This document shows, piece after piece, positions 43,875-53,343 of a stretch of 64,000 nucleotides of DNA. This DNA comes from an uncultured Opitutia bacterium. GTDB taxonomy: Bacteria; Verrucomicrobiota; Verrucomicrobiia; Opitutales; Opitutaceae. The position numbers and the translations under genes are program-made. The DNA is taken from the NCBI GenBank assembly GCA_903862955.1, contig CAIPAH010000025.1, positions 1-64,000 of the forward strand. The letters are read 5' to 3'. Each line of letters begins with the position of its first letter. The stretch's first letter is position 1. The notes beneath the pieces were generated by a model. It worked only from the letters and a program-made list of their open reading frames with translations. It searched no databases and was not told the DNA's origin.

Positions 43875-45317
43875 TCATTCCGCGCCTGCCGCGGTCGAGA
43901 GCGTGAAAAAAAACGTGGCGCCGGCGCCGGGCAGGGACTCGGCCCAGATGCGGCCGCCATGCCGCTCGATGACGCGGCGCACCGTGGCCAGACCCACGCC
44001 GGTGCCTTCAAACTCGTGGGCGTGGTGGAGCCGCTGAAAGACGCCGAACAGCTTGTCCGCGTCCTTCATGTCAAAACCGACCCCGTTATCCCGCACGAAA
44101 TAGACCGGGACACTTTCTTTCTGGTCTTCGGCCAGGCCGACCTCGATCAGCGTTTGCGCGCGGGGCCGGGAATACTTGAGCGCATTGGAGAGGAGGTTGA
44201 CGAAAACGATCCGCAGCAGGGCGGGATCGCCCTCCGCCGGGGGCAGCGACCCGAGCCGCAGGTCGACGCTGCGCCCGCTGCGCTCGCCGGCCAGATCCTG
44301 AAACGCTTCGCGGCAGAGCTGGCCCAGGTCAACGGTCTGGCGGGTCAGTGCCTGCCGGCCGAGCCGGGAAAAGGCCAGCAGGGCGTCGATCAGCTCACTC
44401 ATCTGCGCCGAACCGTCACGTATCATCCGGAGGTGGCGTTGCGCCTCGGCCGGCGGCAGGTGAGCCCGCGCATCCAGCAGCACGTCGGCCAGCCCCGCGA
44501 TGGCGCGCAGCGGCGTCCGCAGGTCGTGCGCCGCCGAGGAGCCGAAGGCCTCCAGCTCGTCGTTGGCCGACTCCAGCTCCGCGGTCCGCTCCCGCACGCG
44601 TTTTTCCAGCAGTTCGTTCTGCGCCTGGATCTGCTCCAGCATGTGGTTGAAGGCGTCGGTCAGCAGGCCCAGCTCGTCCCGGCCGTGCTTCCGCGCCCGC
44701 ACGGTGTAGTCCTGCCGGTCGGACACAGCCTGGGCGGTTTCCGCGAGAGCGAGGATCGGCCGCGAGATCTGCTGCTGCAGCTTCCGCGACAGCGTGTAGG
44801 CCACGAGGGACGAAACCACCACGACCAGGATCGCGATGCCGCCATACAGCCGGAACCGCTCACGCATCGCCTCCATGTCGGACTCCAGGTAAATCGTGCC
44901 GAGCCGCTGACTGCCTTTCACCTGCACGACCGGCGCGAACCCGCTCAGGTGCCCGTCCGCGAACCGGTAGCCGTCCGCGCCGGGGCGTGCGGGAAAAAAG
45001 CGCTCGGGGGCATCGACGGGATAGCGGGCAAACAGCGCCCCCCGCTGGTCGTAAAGCGCCGCCGCCACGATGTGGTGCTCCGCCTTCAGCGCGCGGAGGA
45101 TTTCCCCGGCGTCGGTCTGGTTGTCGAAGGCCAGCGCGGCGGTGCTGTTGGTGGCGATGATCTCACCGAGCGTGGAAAGCTGGCGCACCGCGGTTTGGCG
45201 GAAGGTGGAAAACTCATAGGCCAGGAAGGTCGCGCAGGTCAGCACGAGCACGACACCGCTGGTGGCCAGAATGATGGCCATCAGCTTGCGCTGGATCGGG
45301 ATATCCTCGAACGCCAT
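43875..45317 (-). CDS. Sensor histidine kinase (CHASE8-HAMP-HisKA-HATPase)
   Basis: 480-residue membrane kinase. A transmembrane helix (about 11-33) is followed by an extracytoplasmic CHASE8-like domain (about 40-150, LYDQRGALFARYP), a second membrane helix (about 158-176) and a HAMP domain (about 177-232). HisKA has the phospho-accepting H264 in SAAHDLRTPLRAI, and the ATPase has NLLSNALKYS, DNGVGFDM and GTGVGLATV. It begins 2 bp after the YfiR gene stop and is in the receptor-YfiR-kinase operon. The output partner is probably the NarL-type regulator encoded 94 bp before the receptor gene. Confidence 0.93.
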   Translation of the reverse strand: MAFEDIPIQRKLMAIILATSGVVLVLTCATFLAYEFSTFRQTAVRQLSTLGEIIATNSTAALAFDNQTDAGEILRALKAEHHIVAAALYDQRGALFARYPVDAPERFFPARPGADGYRFADGHLSGFAPVVQVKGSQRLGTIYLESDMEAMRERFRLYGGIAILVVVVSSLVAYTLSRKLQQQISRPILALAETAQAVSDRQDYTVRARKHGRDELGLLTDAFNHMLEQIQAQNELLEKRVRERTAELESANDELEAFGSSAAHDLRTPLRAIAGLADVLLDARAHLPPAEAQRHLRMIRDGSAQMSELIDALLAFSRLGRQALTRQTVDLGQLCREAFQDLAGERSGRSVDLRLGSLPPAEGDPALLRIVFVNLLSNALKYSRPRAQTLIEVGLAEDQKESVPVYFVRDNGVGFDMKDADKLFGVFQRLHHAHEFEGTGVGLATVRRVIERHGGRIWAESLPGAGATFFFTLSTAAGAE

Positions 45318-45319
45318 GG

Positions 45320-45916
45320 CTAGTCGGGCTCCTGCACCACGACCATCGCGGGCCGGAGCAGCTTGGAGCTGATCGTCAGGCTGGCGCCCTTGGCCGCCTC
45401 CACGTTGATTCTCAGGCGGATCTTGTTCTTGACGGTGACAAACTGGATGATCCCGCCCTGGCGGATGAAACCGTCGAAGTCCGCCACGGTCAGGATCCCG
45501 AGCGCCCGCAGCCGGGGCGCCATGCTTTCGAAATGCCCGGCCTCCGAACGGCTGATGAAAAGGATATGGCAGGCCGTGATGTCCTCGATCCGCCGGAAGC
45601 GGCGAGCCACCAGCGGATGGGTGCCGATCCGCTCCCCTTGCACCGCCTCATCGAGATAGGGGCCAAACGGATCGTCGCCCACCACGCCGATCACGATCGG
45701 CGCCTGGTCCCCGCCGAGGACCTTCGGCGGCCACTCGACAAACTGGGCGAAATTGAAGAGGAAGACCGCCTTCACCTGGTATTCCGGCGTCGGCGGGGTT
45801 TGCGCGCGAGCCAGGGCCCCGGCCCCACCCAGCAGCGTGAGCGCCATCAGGCCCGCGACCCGCAGGGCACGACCGAGCGGAACCCGACGGGATCGTGGAG
45901 GATTCAGAAACGCCAT
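45320..45916 (-). CDS. YfiR family periplasmic protein
   Basis: 198-residue exported protein. An N-terminal membrane/signal segment (about 18-40, GLMALTLLGGAGALARAQ) is followed by the YfiR domain (YQVKAVFLFNFAQFVEWP at about 46-63; ILFISRS; GGIIQFVTVKNKIRLRINVE; SSKLLRPA at the end), which matches DUF4154. YfiR in Pseudomonas represses a diguanylate cyclase from the periplasm; here the partner is likely to be the CHASE8 kinase encoded just downstream. The ATG at 45916 lies 13 bp inside the receptor gene, giving coupled expression. Confidence 0.9.
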   Translation of the reverse strand: MAFLNPPRSRRVPLGRALRVAGLMALTLLGGAGALARAQTPPTPEYQVKAVFLFNFAQFVEWPPKVLGGDQAPIVIGVVGDDPFGPYLDEAVQGERIGTHPLVARRFRRIEDITACHILFISRSEAGHFESMAPRLRALGILTVADFDGFIRQGGIIQFVTVKNKIRLRINVEAAKGASLTISSKLLRPAMVVVQEPD

Positions 45917-47883
45917 GTCGCTTTGCCGTAAAGGCTGCGCTGGATCTCGCGGCGCGAGAGCGGGGAATTGAATTCCGGATGGTGGTCGTGGAGCAGGTTT
46001 TGCCCGACAAGGGAGAATTCCCAGGCGGGCGTGGGATGCCAGCCGACCCGCAGGTCCAGCTCGGTGTAGCCGGGCAGCTGCTGGGTGTTGATCGGCCCGA
46101 CATAACGCAGCGCGGCGTCCGTCTCCCAGTTCGCCGTCCAGTCCCATTGCGAGCGCAGGGAGAACTGATGATTCGGATCCATCGCAATGCTGCGGCTGGT
46201 GCCCCGGTCCGGGCTGCCCGGCTGGGGCTCGCTCCCGACGCGCAGTTCGGTCCAGCCCGCGCGCAGCCTCCACCAGGCCGTGGCCTGCCAGTCCGCCGTC
46301 AGCTCCGCGCCCAGGGAATAGCCCTCGAGGCCGCTGCTCAGCACCGCCGGAAAAGCGGCGGGTGGGCTGAGCGGCTCCAGGCTGCGCAGGTCATTGTAGT
46401 CGTTGTAATAGGTCGCGAGGGAGAGGGCCAGTTGCGGGTCGATCTGCACGCGGTAACCCACCTCATAGGCGATGAGTTTTTCCGAGACGACATTGGGGCC
46501 GCCGGCGATGTTGTAGGGCGGCGTGGCCGGGGAATACAGGTCCGTGTCCACCCGCGAGGGTGTGCGCACGGCGCGCGACACCGCCGCCCACAGCGTGCTC
46601 ACCCGGTCCGGCGTGAAGGCCAGACGCACGCTCGGCTCAAATTCAAGGCCGGTGTAGTCGTTGTACTCGACCTTGGTGCCCACGGTCAGGTGCAGCCGGT
46701 CCTCCACCAGCGCAATCTTGTCCTGGATGAAGAGATTGGACCAGTCGCGCGAAACCTGGGGCGGCAGGAAGGCGTTGGCCGGCGTGTTCACGATGTCGTC
46801 GTCCACCTCGCGGAAACCGAAGCCCCAGACAATGTCATGGGCTTGGCCCACCGGGAAGCGGTGCTGGAAATCGATGTCGTAGGTATCCAGTGCCTGGATG
46901 AAGGATCCCGGGATGTTGCGGTAGGTATGGTCGTAATACACCTGCAGCTGCAGGTCGGAATTCTCCGCGAAGGTGTGCGTCCACCGGCCGATGACATTGC
47001 CGCCGCTCATGCGGGTGTCGTCCGGCCCCGCGCGGGTGGCGGCCCCCGAATACAAGTCACCCTGGAGCGTCAGCGCGTTGCCAGCCGCGGCGTCCCAGTC
47101 GACGCGGAACCCGCCCTGGCCCACGTTCCAGGCATCGTTGCCGCTCTGGCCGTTCGGCCTCACCGTGTCGCCACGGTCAAAGTATTTGCCGTAGATCCGG
47201 TAGTAGACCCCGGGCGCCAGCTCGCCGCCATAACGCAGCCCGTAGGAGTCTTGCAACTCGGTGCCGACCCCGGCCTCCAGCAGTCCACCCTGGGTTTCCT
47301 TGGCACTCTTGCTGATGACATTGATGACGCCGTTGACCGCGTTCGCACCCCATTGCGTTGCCCCGGGTCCGCTGATCACCTCAATCCGGTCGAGGTCGGC
47401 CAGCAGCGTATCCTGCACGTCCCAATAGACGCCGGCAAACAGCGGCGTATAGACCGAGCGGCCGTCAATCATGACGAGCATCTTGTTCGCGAACACATTG
47501 TTGAAACCGCGCGAGGTGATCGCCCACTGGCGCGCATCGATCTGGGCGACCTCGAGGTTGGTGGCTTGGCGCAGGGCCTCGGGAATGCTGGTGGCGCCCG
47601 ACCGGCGGATGTCGTCGGCCGTCACAACCTGGATCGCCGACGCGACCTCGGACAATTTTTCGGGGCTCTTTGAAACCGAGGTGACCTCGATATCCATCAG
47701 CTGGTCGACACTCAGTTTCTTAAGGGCGAGGGGTTCAGGCAGCACGGGTTGGGTCTGGCCGGCGGCACTCGCGGCGAAACCCATCGCAGCCACCGTCGCA
47801 CCCGCCATCGCCGTGCACCACCGCCAGCCGGCCGGTCGCCGGCAAGGTTCAGGGTGGGATGGCGGAGGCGCGGGCGGAGTCAT
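45904..47883 (-). CDS. TonB-dependent receptor of a YfiR-kinase module
   Basis: 659-residue receptor. The cleavable region near 25-42 (MAGATVAAMGFAASAAGQTQ) is followed by DIEVTSVSKSPEKLSEVASA, a TonB plug of the BtuB/FepA type (IPEALRQATNLEVAQI, MLVMIDGRSVYTPLF, IEVISGPGATQWGANAVNGV) and a barrel with a C-terminal aromatic (YGKATWRF). An ATG with GAGGA before it supports the start. It heads an operon with YfiR and a histidine kinase, a module in which receptor occupancy may be signalled inward. The ligand is unknown. Confidence 0.92.
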   Translation of the reverse strand: MTPPAPPPSHPEPCRRPAGWRWCTAMAGATVAAMGFAASAAGQTQPVLPEPLALKKLSVDQLMDIEVTSVSKSPEKLSEVASAIQVVTADDIRRSGATSIPEALRQATNLEVAQIDARQWAITSRGFNNVFANKMLVMIDGRSVYTPLFAGVYWDVQDTLLADLDRIEVISGPGATQWGANAVNGVINVISKSAKETQGGLLEAGVGTELQDSYGLRYGGELAPGVYYRIYGKYFDRGDTVRPNGQSGNDAWNVGQGGFRVDWDAAAGNALTLQGDLYSGAATRAGPDDTRMSGGNVIGRWTHTFAENSDLQLQVYYDHTYRNIPGSFIQALDTYDIDFQHRFPVGQAHDIVWGFGFREVDDDIVNTPANAFLPPQVSRDWSNLFIQDKIALVEDRLHLTVGTKVEYNDYTGLEFEPSVRLAFTPDRVSTLWAAVSRAVRTPSRVDTDLYSPATPPYNIAGGPNVVSEKLIAYEVGYRVQIDPQLALSLATYYNDYNDLRSLEPLSPPAAFPAVLSSGLEGYSLGAELTADWQATAWWRLRAGWTELRVGSEPQPGSPDRGTSRSIAMDPNHQFSLRSQWDWTANWETDAALRYVGPINTQQLPGYTELDLRVGWHPTPAWEFSLVGQNLLHDHHPEFNSPLSRREIQRSLYGKATWRF

Positions 47884-47977
47884 GGGGTCCTCATTCGGTC
47901 GAAACCGTTACGTCAGTGAACGGTCGCACCAACGCAAGGGTGATCTCGGGTGGCGGGTCGCGGGCGCCGCAGCCACG

Positions 47978-48661
47978 TCAAACCCCGTGCTGCCGGTCAT
48001 TCCACAGGGTCGCCTCGCGCAGCACCGCATTCGCATCCAGCAGCCCGAGCTTCGTCTTGATCCGCTCATCATACGTTTCGATTGTCTTGATGCTGACCTT
48101 GAGATGCTCGGCGATCTGCCGCGTCTTGCGGCCCTGGCCGCGCAGGCGGAAAACTTCCATTTCGCGGTCGCTCAGCACTTCCTCCGGCTTGCCTCCGCGT
48201 TGCGCGCCATTGTTATACATCCGCCCGGCCAGTTGCGCGGCCATGGCCACGCTCGCGTAGAATTTCCCTCCCAGCACCGCCCGGATGGCCGCAATGATCT
48301 GCGCCCCCGATTCGCGCTTCACGACGTAGCCATGCGCCCCGGCCCGCAGGGCCCGTTCCACCACGCTGACCTCGTCGATCATCGACAACACCAGCATCCG
48401 CAGCGCGGGAAATCGCGCCTTCAGGTCCTTGATCAAGTCCATCCCTGAGCTGCGGGGCAGGGAAAGGTCCACGACCATGAGGTCCGGCCGGGCCGAGGGC
48501 ACCGCGGCGAGCGCGGCCGCGGCATCCTCCGCCTGGCCGCAAATTTCCAGGTCCGGTTCCAGCGCCACCAAGCTCGCCAGCCATTCGCGCACGAGGGGAT
48601 GGTCGTCGACCAGGAACACCCGCCGCCGCGCGGGCTTGCCGGTGGGGAGTGCATGTTTCAT
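47978..48661 (-). CDS. NarL/LuxR-type response regulator
   Basis: 227-residue regulator. The receiver domain has the acidic pair DD at 19-20, the phospho-acceptor D65 in VVDLSLPR and lysine in YVVKRE. The C-terminal LuxR HTH runs at about 165-215 (LSDREMEVFRLRGQGRKTRQ, IAEHLKVSIKTIETY). It lies 94 bp upstream of the TonB receptor gene on the same strand and may form one unit with receptor-YfiR-kinase, although the gap could hold a separate promoter. A weak AAGGGA precedes the ATG by 9 bases. Confidence 0.92.
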   Translation of the reverse strand: MKHALPTGKPARRRVFLVDDHPLVREWLASLVALEPDLEICGQAEDAAAALAAVPSARPDLMVVDLSLPRSSGMDLIKDLKARFPALRMLVLSMIDEVSVVERALRAGAHGYVVKRESGAQIIAAIRAVLGGKFYASVAMAAQLAGRMYNNGAQRGGKPEEVLSDREMEVFRLRGQGRKTRQIAEHLKVSIKTIETYDERIKTKLGLLDANAVLREATLWNDRQHGV

Positions 48662-49137
48662 CGGGTCGATCCCTTCATGACGTGACGTTCACAGGCCGGC
48701 CGTCGCCGGGCGACGCCTGCCGGGTGGACCGCGTGATGCCTGGATTCATGCCGGTCTCTTATGGGCGCCTCCCGGGCATGGCAAATTTTCAATTGCAGCC
48801 TCGGCGGCAGCTTGTCGACCAGCGCCCCACCCACCCCATTCCACCGGACTTCGCGCGCCCAAGCTGGCCGGAAATCCAGCGCCAGGGTCGGGCACCTTGT
48901 CAGGTGCGACCCCACAGCCAATTCTGGCGGCACCGGACATACATCCGCTTGGTTGAATGGTAGGATGGGGAATTCACACCCCGGCCTTTCCCCCGACCGA
49001 TGGTCCCCGCTGCTTCCTTAACCGCCCGATCATCAACCTGTGCGGAGCCATGCGCCTGAGCCGCCACCCACCCCGCGCGGGATCGTTGGGCGGATATCCC
49101 GCCCCGTCCCGCATCAGGCATGATCGAGGGAAAACCC
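48662..49137. other. Divergent intergenic region with stable hairpin
   Basis: This 476-bp gap lies between the response regulator (minus) and the MipA gene (plus). It contains an 11-bp stem with a 2-nt bulge and TGTC loop (48885-48912). Short frames in it show no coding character. It should hold two divergent promoters, but none could be fixed by eye. Confidence 0.5.
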
Positions 49138-49917
49138 ATGCATAGGGCGGCAGGTAAAGCCTGCCTGTGCGCGCTGGGTTCCATGGCTCTGCTCGCCCAG
49201 CCGAAGGCGCTCGTGGCAGCGGAAACGGGCTGGCATTTCAATCTCGGAGCCGGCGTGGTGTGGGCCCCGAAATATCCCGGCTCGGATAAAATCACGGCCT
49301 TCCCTTTCCCTGATTTCGAAGCGACCTATGGCGACTGGTTCTTCGCCACGCCGGTTGATGGGATCGGCGCGGGCTTTCAGCCGGTGGAAAATCTCACCCT
49401 GAGCGTGGCCCTCGGCGTGAACCTTGAGGAGCGCAAAGCCGCGGACGACCCGCGCCTCACCGGGCTCAAGGATGCGGGCTACACCCCCGATGCGAGGTTC
49501 GACGCACGCTTCGAAACCAAGGGTTGCTTCATCGAAGGCACTCTCCGCTCGCGGCTCGGCGCGGCCGCGGGCCGGGGCACCGAACTCGAGATCGACGCCG
49601 GCCGCTTGTTTCTCGTGCAGGGGCCGCATTACGTGTCCACCGGGCTGACCGTCTCGTTCATGGACGAAACCTACGCCCGGACTTTCTTCGGCATTTCCCC
49701 GGATCAGGCAGCCGTCAGCGGGCTGCGCCCCTTCCCGGCCCAACGCGGCCTGAAGGATGTGGGCGGATTCGTCGAATGCAGCCGGGCGCTGAGCCAGCAC
49801 TGGGAGCTCTACGCCCGCGTGCAGATCTCGCTGTTGCAGCCCCGCGCCGCGGAAAGTCCGGTTGTGCTCCGGACACTCCAGCCCAGCTTGGTCCTGACTA
49901 CCGCCTATCGTTTCTGA
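49138..49917 (+). CDS. MipA/OmpV family outer-membrane protein
   Basis: 259-residue outer-membrane protein of the MipA/OmpV family. Signal peptide about 1-25, then the typical start GWHFNLGAGVVWAPKYPGSD, beta-strand repeats, a PFPDFEATYGDWFF loop, and a C-terminal aromatic (LTTAYRF). In E. coli MipA is a scaffold for murein enzymes; others act as porins. A start at 49120 is possible but 49138 has GAGGG 7 nt before it. It is divergent from the response-regulator gene. Confidence 0.9.
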   Translation: MHRAAGKACLCALGSMALLAQPKALVAAETGWHFNLGAGVVWAPKYPGSDKITAFPFPDFEATYGDWFFATPVDGIGAGFQPVENLTLSVALGVNLEERKAADDPRLTGLKDAGYTPDARFDARFETKGCFIEGTLRSRLGAAAGRGTELEIDAGRLFLVQGPHYVSTGLTVSFMDETYARTFFGISPDQAAVSGLRPFPAQRGLKDVGGFVECSRALSQHWELYARVQISLLQPRAAESPVVLRTLQPSLVLTTAYRF

Positions 49918-50018
49918 TTTCCTACCATGTCCCTTTCGTGCCGACTTCCGCTGCTTCCTTTTGATCGCCAGGCCAGCAATTGTGCGTACCTGGACAGAAA
50001 CCTTTGGATTAGACGCCC

Positions 50019-51002
50019 ATGACCACCTACCAAGGCCCCAGTTTTCAACTCGTCGACACGATCACCGCGGAGGAACTCGCCGCGCAGGGCGGCTTTCGAC
50101 CCCGGGCCCGGCCGCTGCTGGTGAAGGGCGCAGTCAAGGCCTGGCCCGCGTGGGAAAACTGGTCGTTTGCCGGGCTCGCCGGTTACAATCACGGGGACGG
50201 CAAGGAAATCGTGGCCACGTTTCAAAACGGGCTCGTCGAGCAGGGCGTCACCCGCCAGCCCGTTGTCCAGCCCGTGGGCCCTTACCTGCACGAGCTCGAC
50301 GCGGCAGCGGCGAAAATCCGCGCGAACTGGAGCCAGGATACCGGGCTGTGCCCCGATCGCGTCTGGAAGCAGCTGTCACCCGGCGAGAAATTTCACCTCA
50401 ACTGGGCTCACTTGGAATCCTTCGAGCCCAACAAGGTCTACCTCGCCCAGTGGGACATCCTGAACGAGTTTCCGGAGCTCCGGAAGGATTTCGCCATCCG
50501 CTCGCTTTGGAAGGGCTGGCGGTGGACCTGGGAATACACCTTCATCGGGCCGGCGAACACGGTGACGGGCCTGCACTATGATTTTCCCAACAACTGGTTC
50601 TGCCAGGTGCGCGGGGTGAAGGAATTCCTGCTCTTCCCGCCTGAAAACAGGCCCCACATGTGCGAGTCGTTGAAATACGACTGGGGCGCAACACTCAGCG
50701 ACATCAATATTTCCAAGCTCGCGGAACAACCGCGGGAAAGTGCCGCCTTCGCCAAAGCCAGCGGCCTGTATGCCCGCGTCGAACCGGGCGATGCGCTCTT
50801 CGTGCCCAAGCAGACGTGGCACTGCGTCGTGGCCTTGGAACCCTCGATCAGTCTCGCCGTTTTTGGCCTGACCCTGCCCGAGATCATCCTGGGCGGCGGT
50901 CCATCGGAGTGCCGCAGCCTGCTGCACAAGCTGCATCTCTACCGCTGGGGCAACTGCACCTGCCACAAGATGGCGGCGCCACCCGCTCGGAAACCGGCCT
51001 GA
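50019..51002 (+). CDS. Cupin-like/JmjC-domain Fe(II)-2-oxoglutarate oxygenase
   Basis: 327-residue protein of the cupin_8/JmjC-like family. The iron triad is H186 and D188 in GLHYDFPNNW and distal H268 in KQTWHCVVAL; the 2-oxoglutarate region follows the pattern of eukaryotic factor-inhibiting-HIF relatives. Bacterial members hydroxylate proteins or small molecules. It is convergent with the MFS gene of the ACP/ketosynthase cluster and lies 101 bp after the MipA gene, so it may tailor a product made by that cluster (inference). Confidence 0.85.
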   Translation: MTTYQGPSFQLVDTITAEELAAQGGFRPRARPLLVKGAVKAWPAWENWSFAGLAGYNHGDGKEIVATFQNGLVEQGVTRQPVVQPVGPYLHELDAAAAKIRANWSQDTGLCPDRVWKQLSPGEKFHLNWAHLESFEPNKVYLAQWDILNEFPELRKDFAIRSLWKGWRWTWEYTFIGPANTVTGLHYDFPNNWFCQVRGVKEFLLFPPENRPHMCESLKYDWGATLSDINISKLAEQPRESAAFAKASGLYARVEPGDALFVPKQTWHCVVALEPSISLAVFGLTLPEIILGGGPSECRSLLHKLHLYRWGNCTCHKMAAPPARKPA

Positions 51003-51019
51003 GGAACCGTCCGGCCGGT

Positions 51020-52153
51020 TCATGGCCGCCGCGGCGCCAGTTTCAGCCGGAAGGCAAAGCCCCAGCCGAAAACCGCCAGCGTGCCAAAGATCCAGGCCAC
51101 CCCGGACAACAGCGAAGCATCCACCGCAAGTCCGCCCAGCACGGGCCCGATGACCGATCCCGCGGTGTAACCCAGCACCATCAGCGTCGTCGCCACCACC
51201 ACCTGCCGCTCGGGAAACTGTTGCGCGGTGCCCGTCATCGCGAGGGTGTACAGGCAGCCGCTCGCGCCGCCCCAAACCAAGCCCAGGACCCAGAGCAGCA
51301 GCGGCCAAAACCCCGCAAGGGGCAGCGCGGCCAGGCTCAGCACCAGCGCGCCCAGCCCCCACAGCATGACTCCACGCGTCCCGCGCCGGTCCGCCACCCG
51401 CCCCAGTGGGTGCTGGACGGCAAAGGAACCCGCCGCCATCACCCCGGGCAAGGCCACCGCCGCCGCGCCCGACCAGCCCAGCCCAAGCGCGATGAGCGTG
51501 CCCACGGTGTGGGTGCCATTCTCGAACAATCCGCCCAGGAAGGCCACGATCCCCAATCCCCCGGCCTTCCGCCACACGGCCCAACGGTCCGCATCATCGG
51601 TGTCATCCTCCGCCACCACCGGGAGCGGCTGCCCGATCAAAGGCAGGCTCGACAACCCGGCGAGTGCCGCCGCGCCGAAAAACACGGCCCGCGGCCAGGC
51701 CGCGAACGCCGCGGAAATGAACGGCCCCGCGGCGAACGCGATGCCCATCCCCGCCTGAAACAGCCCGAGCCAGGCCCCTTTCCGGTCAGCCGGTGCCCCG
51801 GTGGCGATCAGGCTGTCCGTCAACGGCCACGTCAGCGCCCCACCCAGGCCCAGCAGCACAAAGGCCGCGGCCCAGATCCATGGCGACGACGCCCACGCAC
51901 AGCTGACAAACCCCACCACCGCCAGCGATTTGCCTGTCTGGTACGTCCGCATGGCGCCGAAACGCACCACGAGCGCAGGCTGAAACGGCGCCAGCAGCAG
52001 CACGCCGCCGAAAATCAGCGCCGACAGCAGGCCGATCTGCGCCGGGCCCAACCCCTGCCGTTCCATCACGGTCACCGCCAGCGGCTGCACGCCCGCAAAC
52101 CCACCCAGGCTCACCAGCGTGGAGAGACAAAGCAGACGGAGCGTTTTATTCAT
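51020..52153 (-). CDS. MFS transporter
   Basis: 377-residue major facilitator protein, twelve hydrophobic segments with the loop 2-3 region RFGAMRTYQTGKSLAV (motif A-like is degenerate) and DRRGTRG between helices 6 and 8. It follows the SDR-reductase gene by 45 bp and would be the exporter of whatever the ACP, ketosynthase and reductase make (inference). Family assignment is by topology and general pattern; a sugar or drug-efflux role cannot be told apart. Confidence 0.85.
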   Translation of the reverse strand: MNKTLRLLCLSTLVSLGGFAGVQPLAVTVMERQGLGPAQIGLLSALIFGGVLLLAPFQPALVVRFGAMRTYQTGKSLAVVGFVSCAWASSPWIWAAAFVLLGLGGALTWPLTDSLIATGAPADRKGAWLGLFQAGMGIAFAAGPFISAAFAAWPRAVFFGAAALAGLSSLPLIGQPLPVVAEDDTDDADRWAVWRKAGGLGIVAFLGGLFENGTHTVGTLIALGLGWSGAAAVALPGVMAAGSFAVQHPLGRVADRRGTRGVMLWGLGALVLSLAALPLAGFWPLLLWVLGLVWGGASGCLYTLAMTGTAQQFPERQVVVATTLMVLGYTAGSVIGPVLGGLAVDASLLSGVAWIFGTLAVFGWGFAFRLKLAPRRP

Positions 52154-52198
52154 CGGCGGCCGGTCCGGCAGCGGGGCGAAAGCCGCCCGGCTCAGGGC

Positions 52199-53311
52199 TT
52201 ATTCAAAATCAACCATCATCTGCCGGGCAATCGGGATGTCGCGCGAGGTTTCCACGCAGACTCCCAGGTAATCGGCGAACGGCGGCGGCGGTGCGACGCC
52301 GGTCGCCAGCAGGCGGTGGTTGTCGAAGACGGTGTTGAGCCCGGCAAAGGTGCCGTAAAGTCGCGCCGCAGCCAGCATCGAGCGTTTGTTGCCCGGGCCA
52401 AAGAGCTCCATAAACTGGTCCTGCAGCGCGGCCACGTCCTGGTAGGTCACGCGCCGGTAGTCCGTCGCCCGCTTCTCCCCCAGCGCCCGCGCGAACGCGC
52501 GGCCGATCTGGCGGAAGCTCGAGCTGTAGTCGCGGCCGGCCGAGATATGGTAGGTCGGATGCTCGAGCCGGGTGGCGTCCAGCACGTGCAGCAACGCCGT
52601 GGCCGCATAGTCCACGGGGATGACATCCACGATCGCATCGAGGTCACAGGTGACCCGGCGCAGCGCGTCCGCCATCCGGAAGCCCCAGAAGATGCTGCCC
52701 GACGGTTTGCAGCCGAGCCGGGTGTGCCCGACGATGATTGACGGGCGCACGATCACCAGCGGTTTGCCCGCCAGCTCCTTGCGCAGCAGCGTTTCCGCCG
52801 CGGCCTTGCTGCCGGTGTAACCCACCAGGTGCCGCACGCCCTCCGCGGGATAGGTGTCCTCCTGCACGACATGCGGCGGCGTCGCGCCGCAGATCATCGC
52901 CGTACTGACATGGATGAACCGCTCCAGCCGCGGAAACTCCGCCACCTTGCGGGCGAAGGCGGCGGTCTGCACGACGTTCGTGGGCCAGGTGTTCGGGTTC
53001 TGCCCGAAGGAGGTCACCGCCGCGCAATTCACGACGTGCGTCACTGTGGCCAGCCGCGGATCCTCCGCGACGGTGGGCAGTGCATCAAGCCCGCCAGAGA
53101 TGATCTGGGCGGGGGAGATTTTTTTCAGCAGCTTCTCGCCGACCTCGAAACGCTGCAGCGACTTGACCAGCCGCGCGTGCGCCTCCGCCGGCGAGGGCGC
53201 GCGCACAAGCAGCAGCACCTGAGCCCAGCGCTTCTGGTCAAGGAGCTGGGCCGCAACGGTCCCGCCGAGAAAGCCGGTGGCGCCCGTGAGTAAAATGCGG
53301 GGGGAAGACAT
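52199..53311 (-). CDS. SDR-family NAD-dependent reductase, thioester-reductase-like
   Basis: 370-residue extended short-chain dehydrogenase. The Rossmann signature LLTGATGFLGG lies at residues 7-17, the catalytic triad at S136 (IHVSTA), Y165 and K169 (VGYTGSK), and WGFRMADALRR and CDLDAIVDVIPVDY further on. This layout matches thioester-reductase and fatty-acyl-CoA reductase-like proteins (NAD_binding_4), which release acyl chains from carrier proteins as aldehydes or alcohols. It is the third gene of the ACP-ketosynthase-reductase-MFS set. Confidence 0.85.
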   Translation of the reverse strand: MSSPRILLTGATGFLGGTVAAQLLDQKRWAQVLLLVRAPSPAEAHARLVKSLQRFEVGEKLLKKISPAQIISGGLDALPTVAEDPRLATVTHVVNCAAVTSFGQNPNTWPTNVVQTAAFARKVAEFPRLERFIHVSTAMICGATPPHVVQEDTYPAEGVRHLVGYTGSKAAAETLLRKELAGKPLVIVRPSIIVGHTRLGCKPSGSIFWGFRMADALRRVTCDLDAIVDVIPVDYAATALLHVLDATRLEHPTYHISAGRDYSSSFRQIGRAFARALGEKRATDYRRVTYQDVAALQDQFMELFGPGNKRSMLAAARLYGTFAGLNTVFDNHRLLATGVAPPPPFADYLGVCVETSRDIPIARQMMVDFE

Positions 53312-53343
53312 GGTGCGGGTTGAAATGGGTGGCTGCGCTGGGT

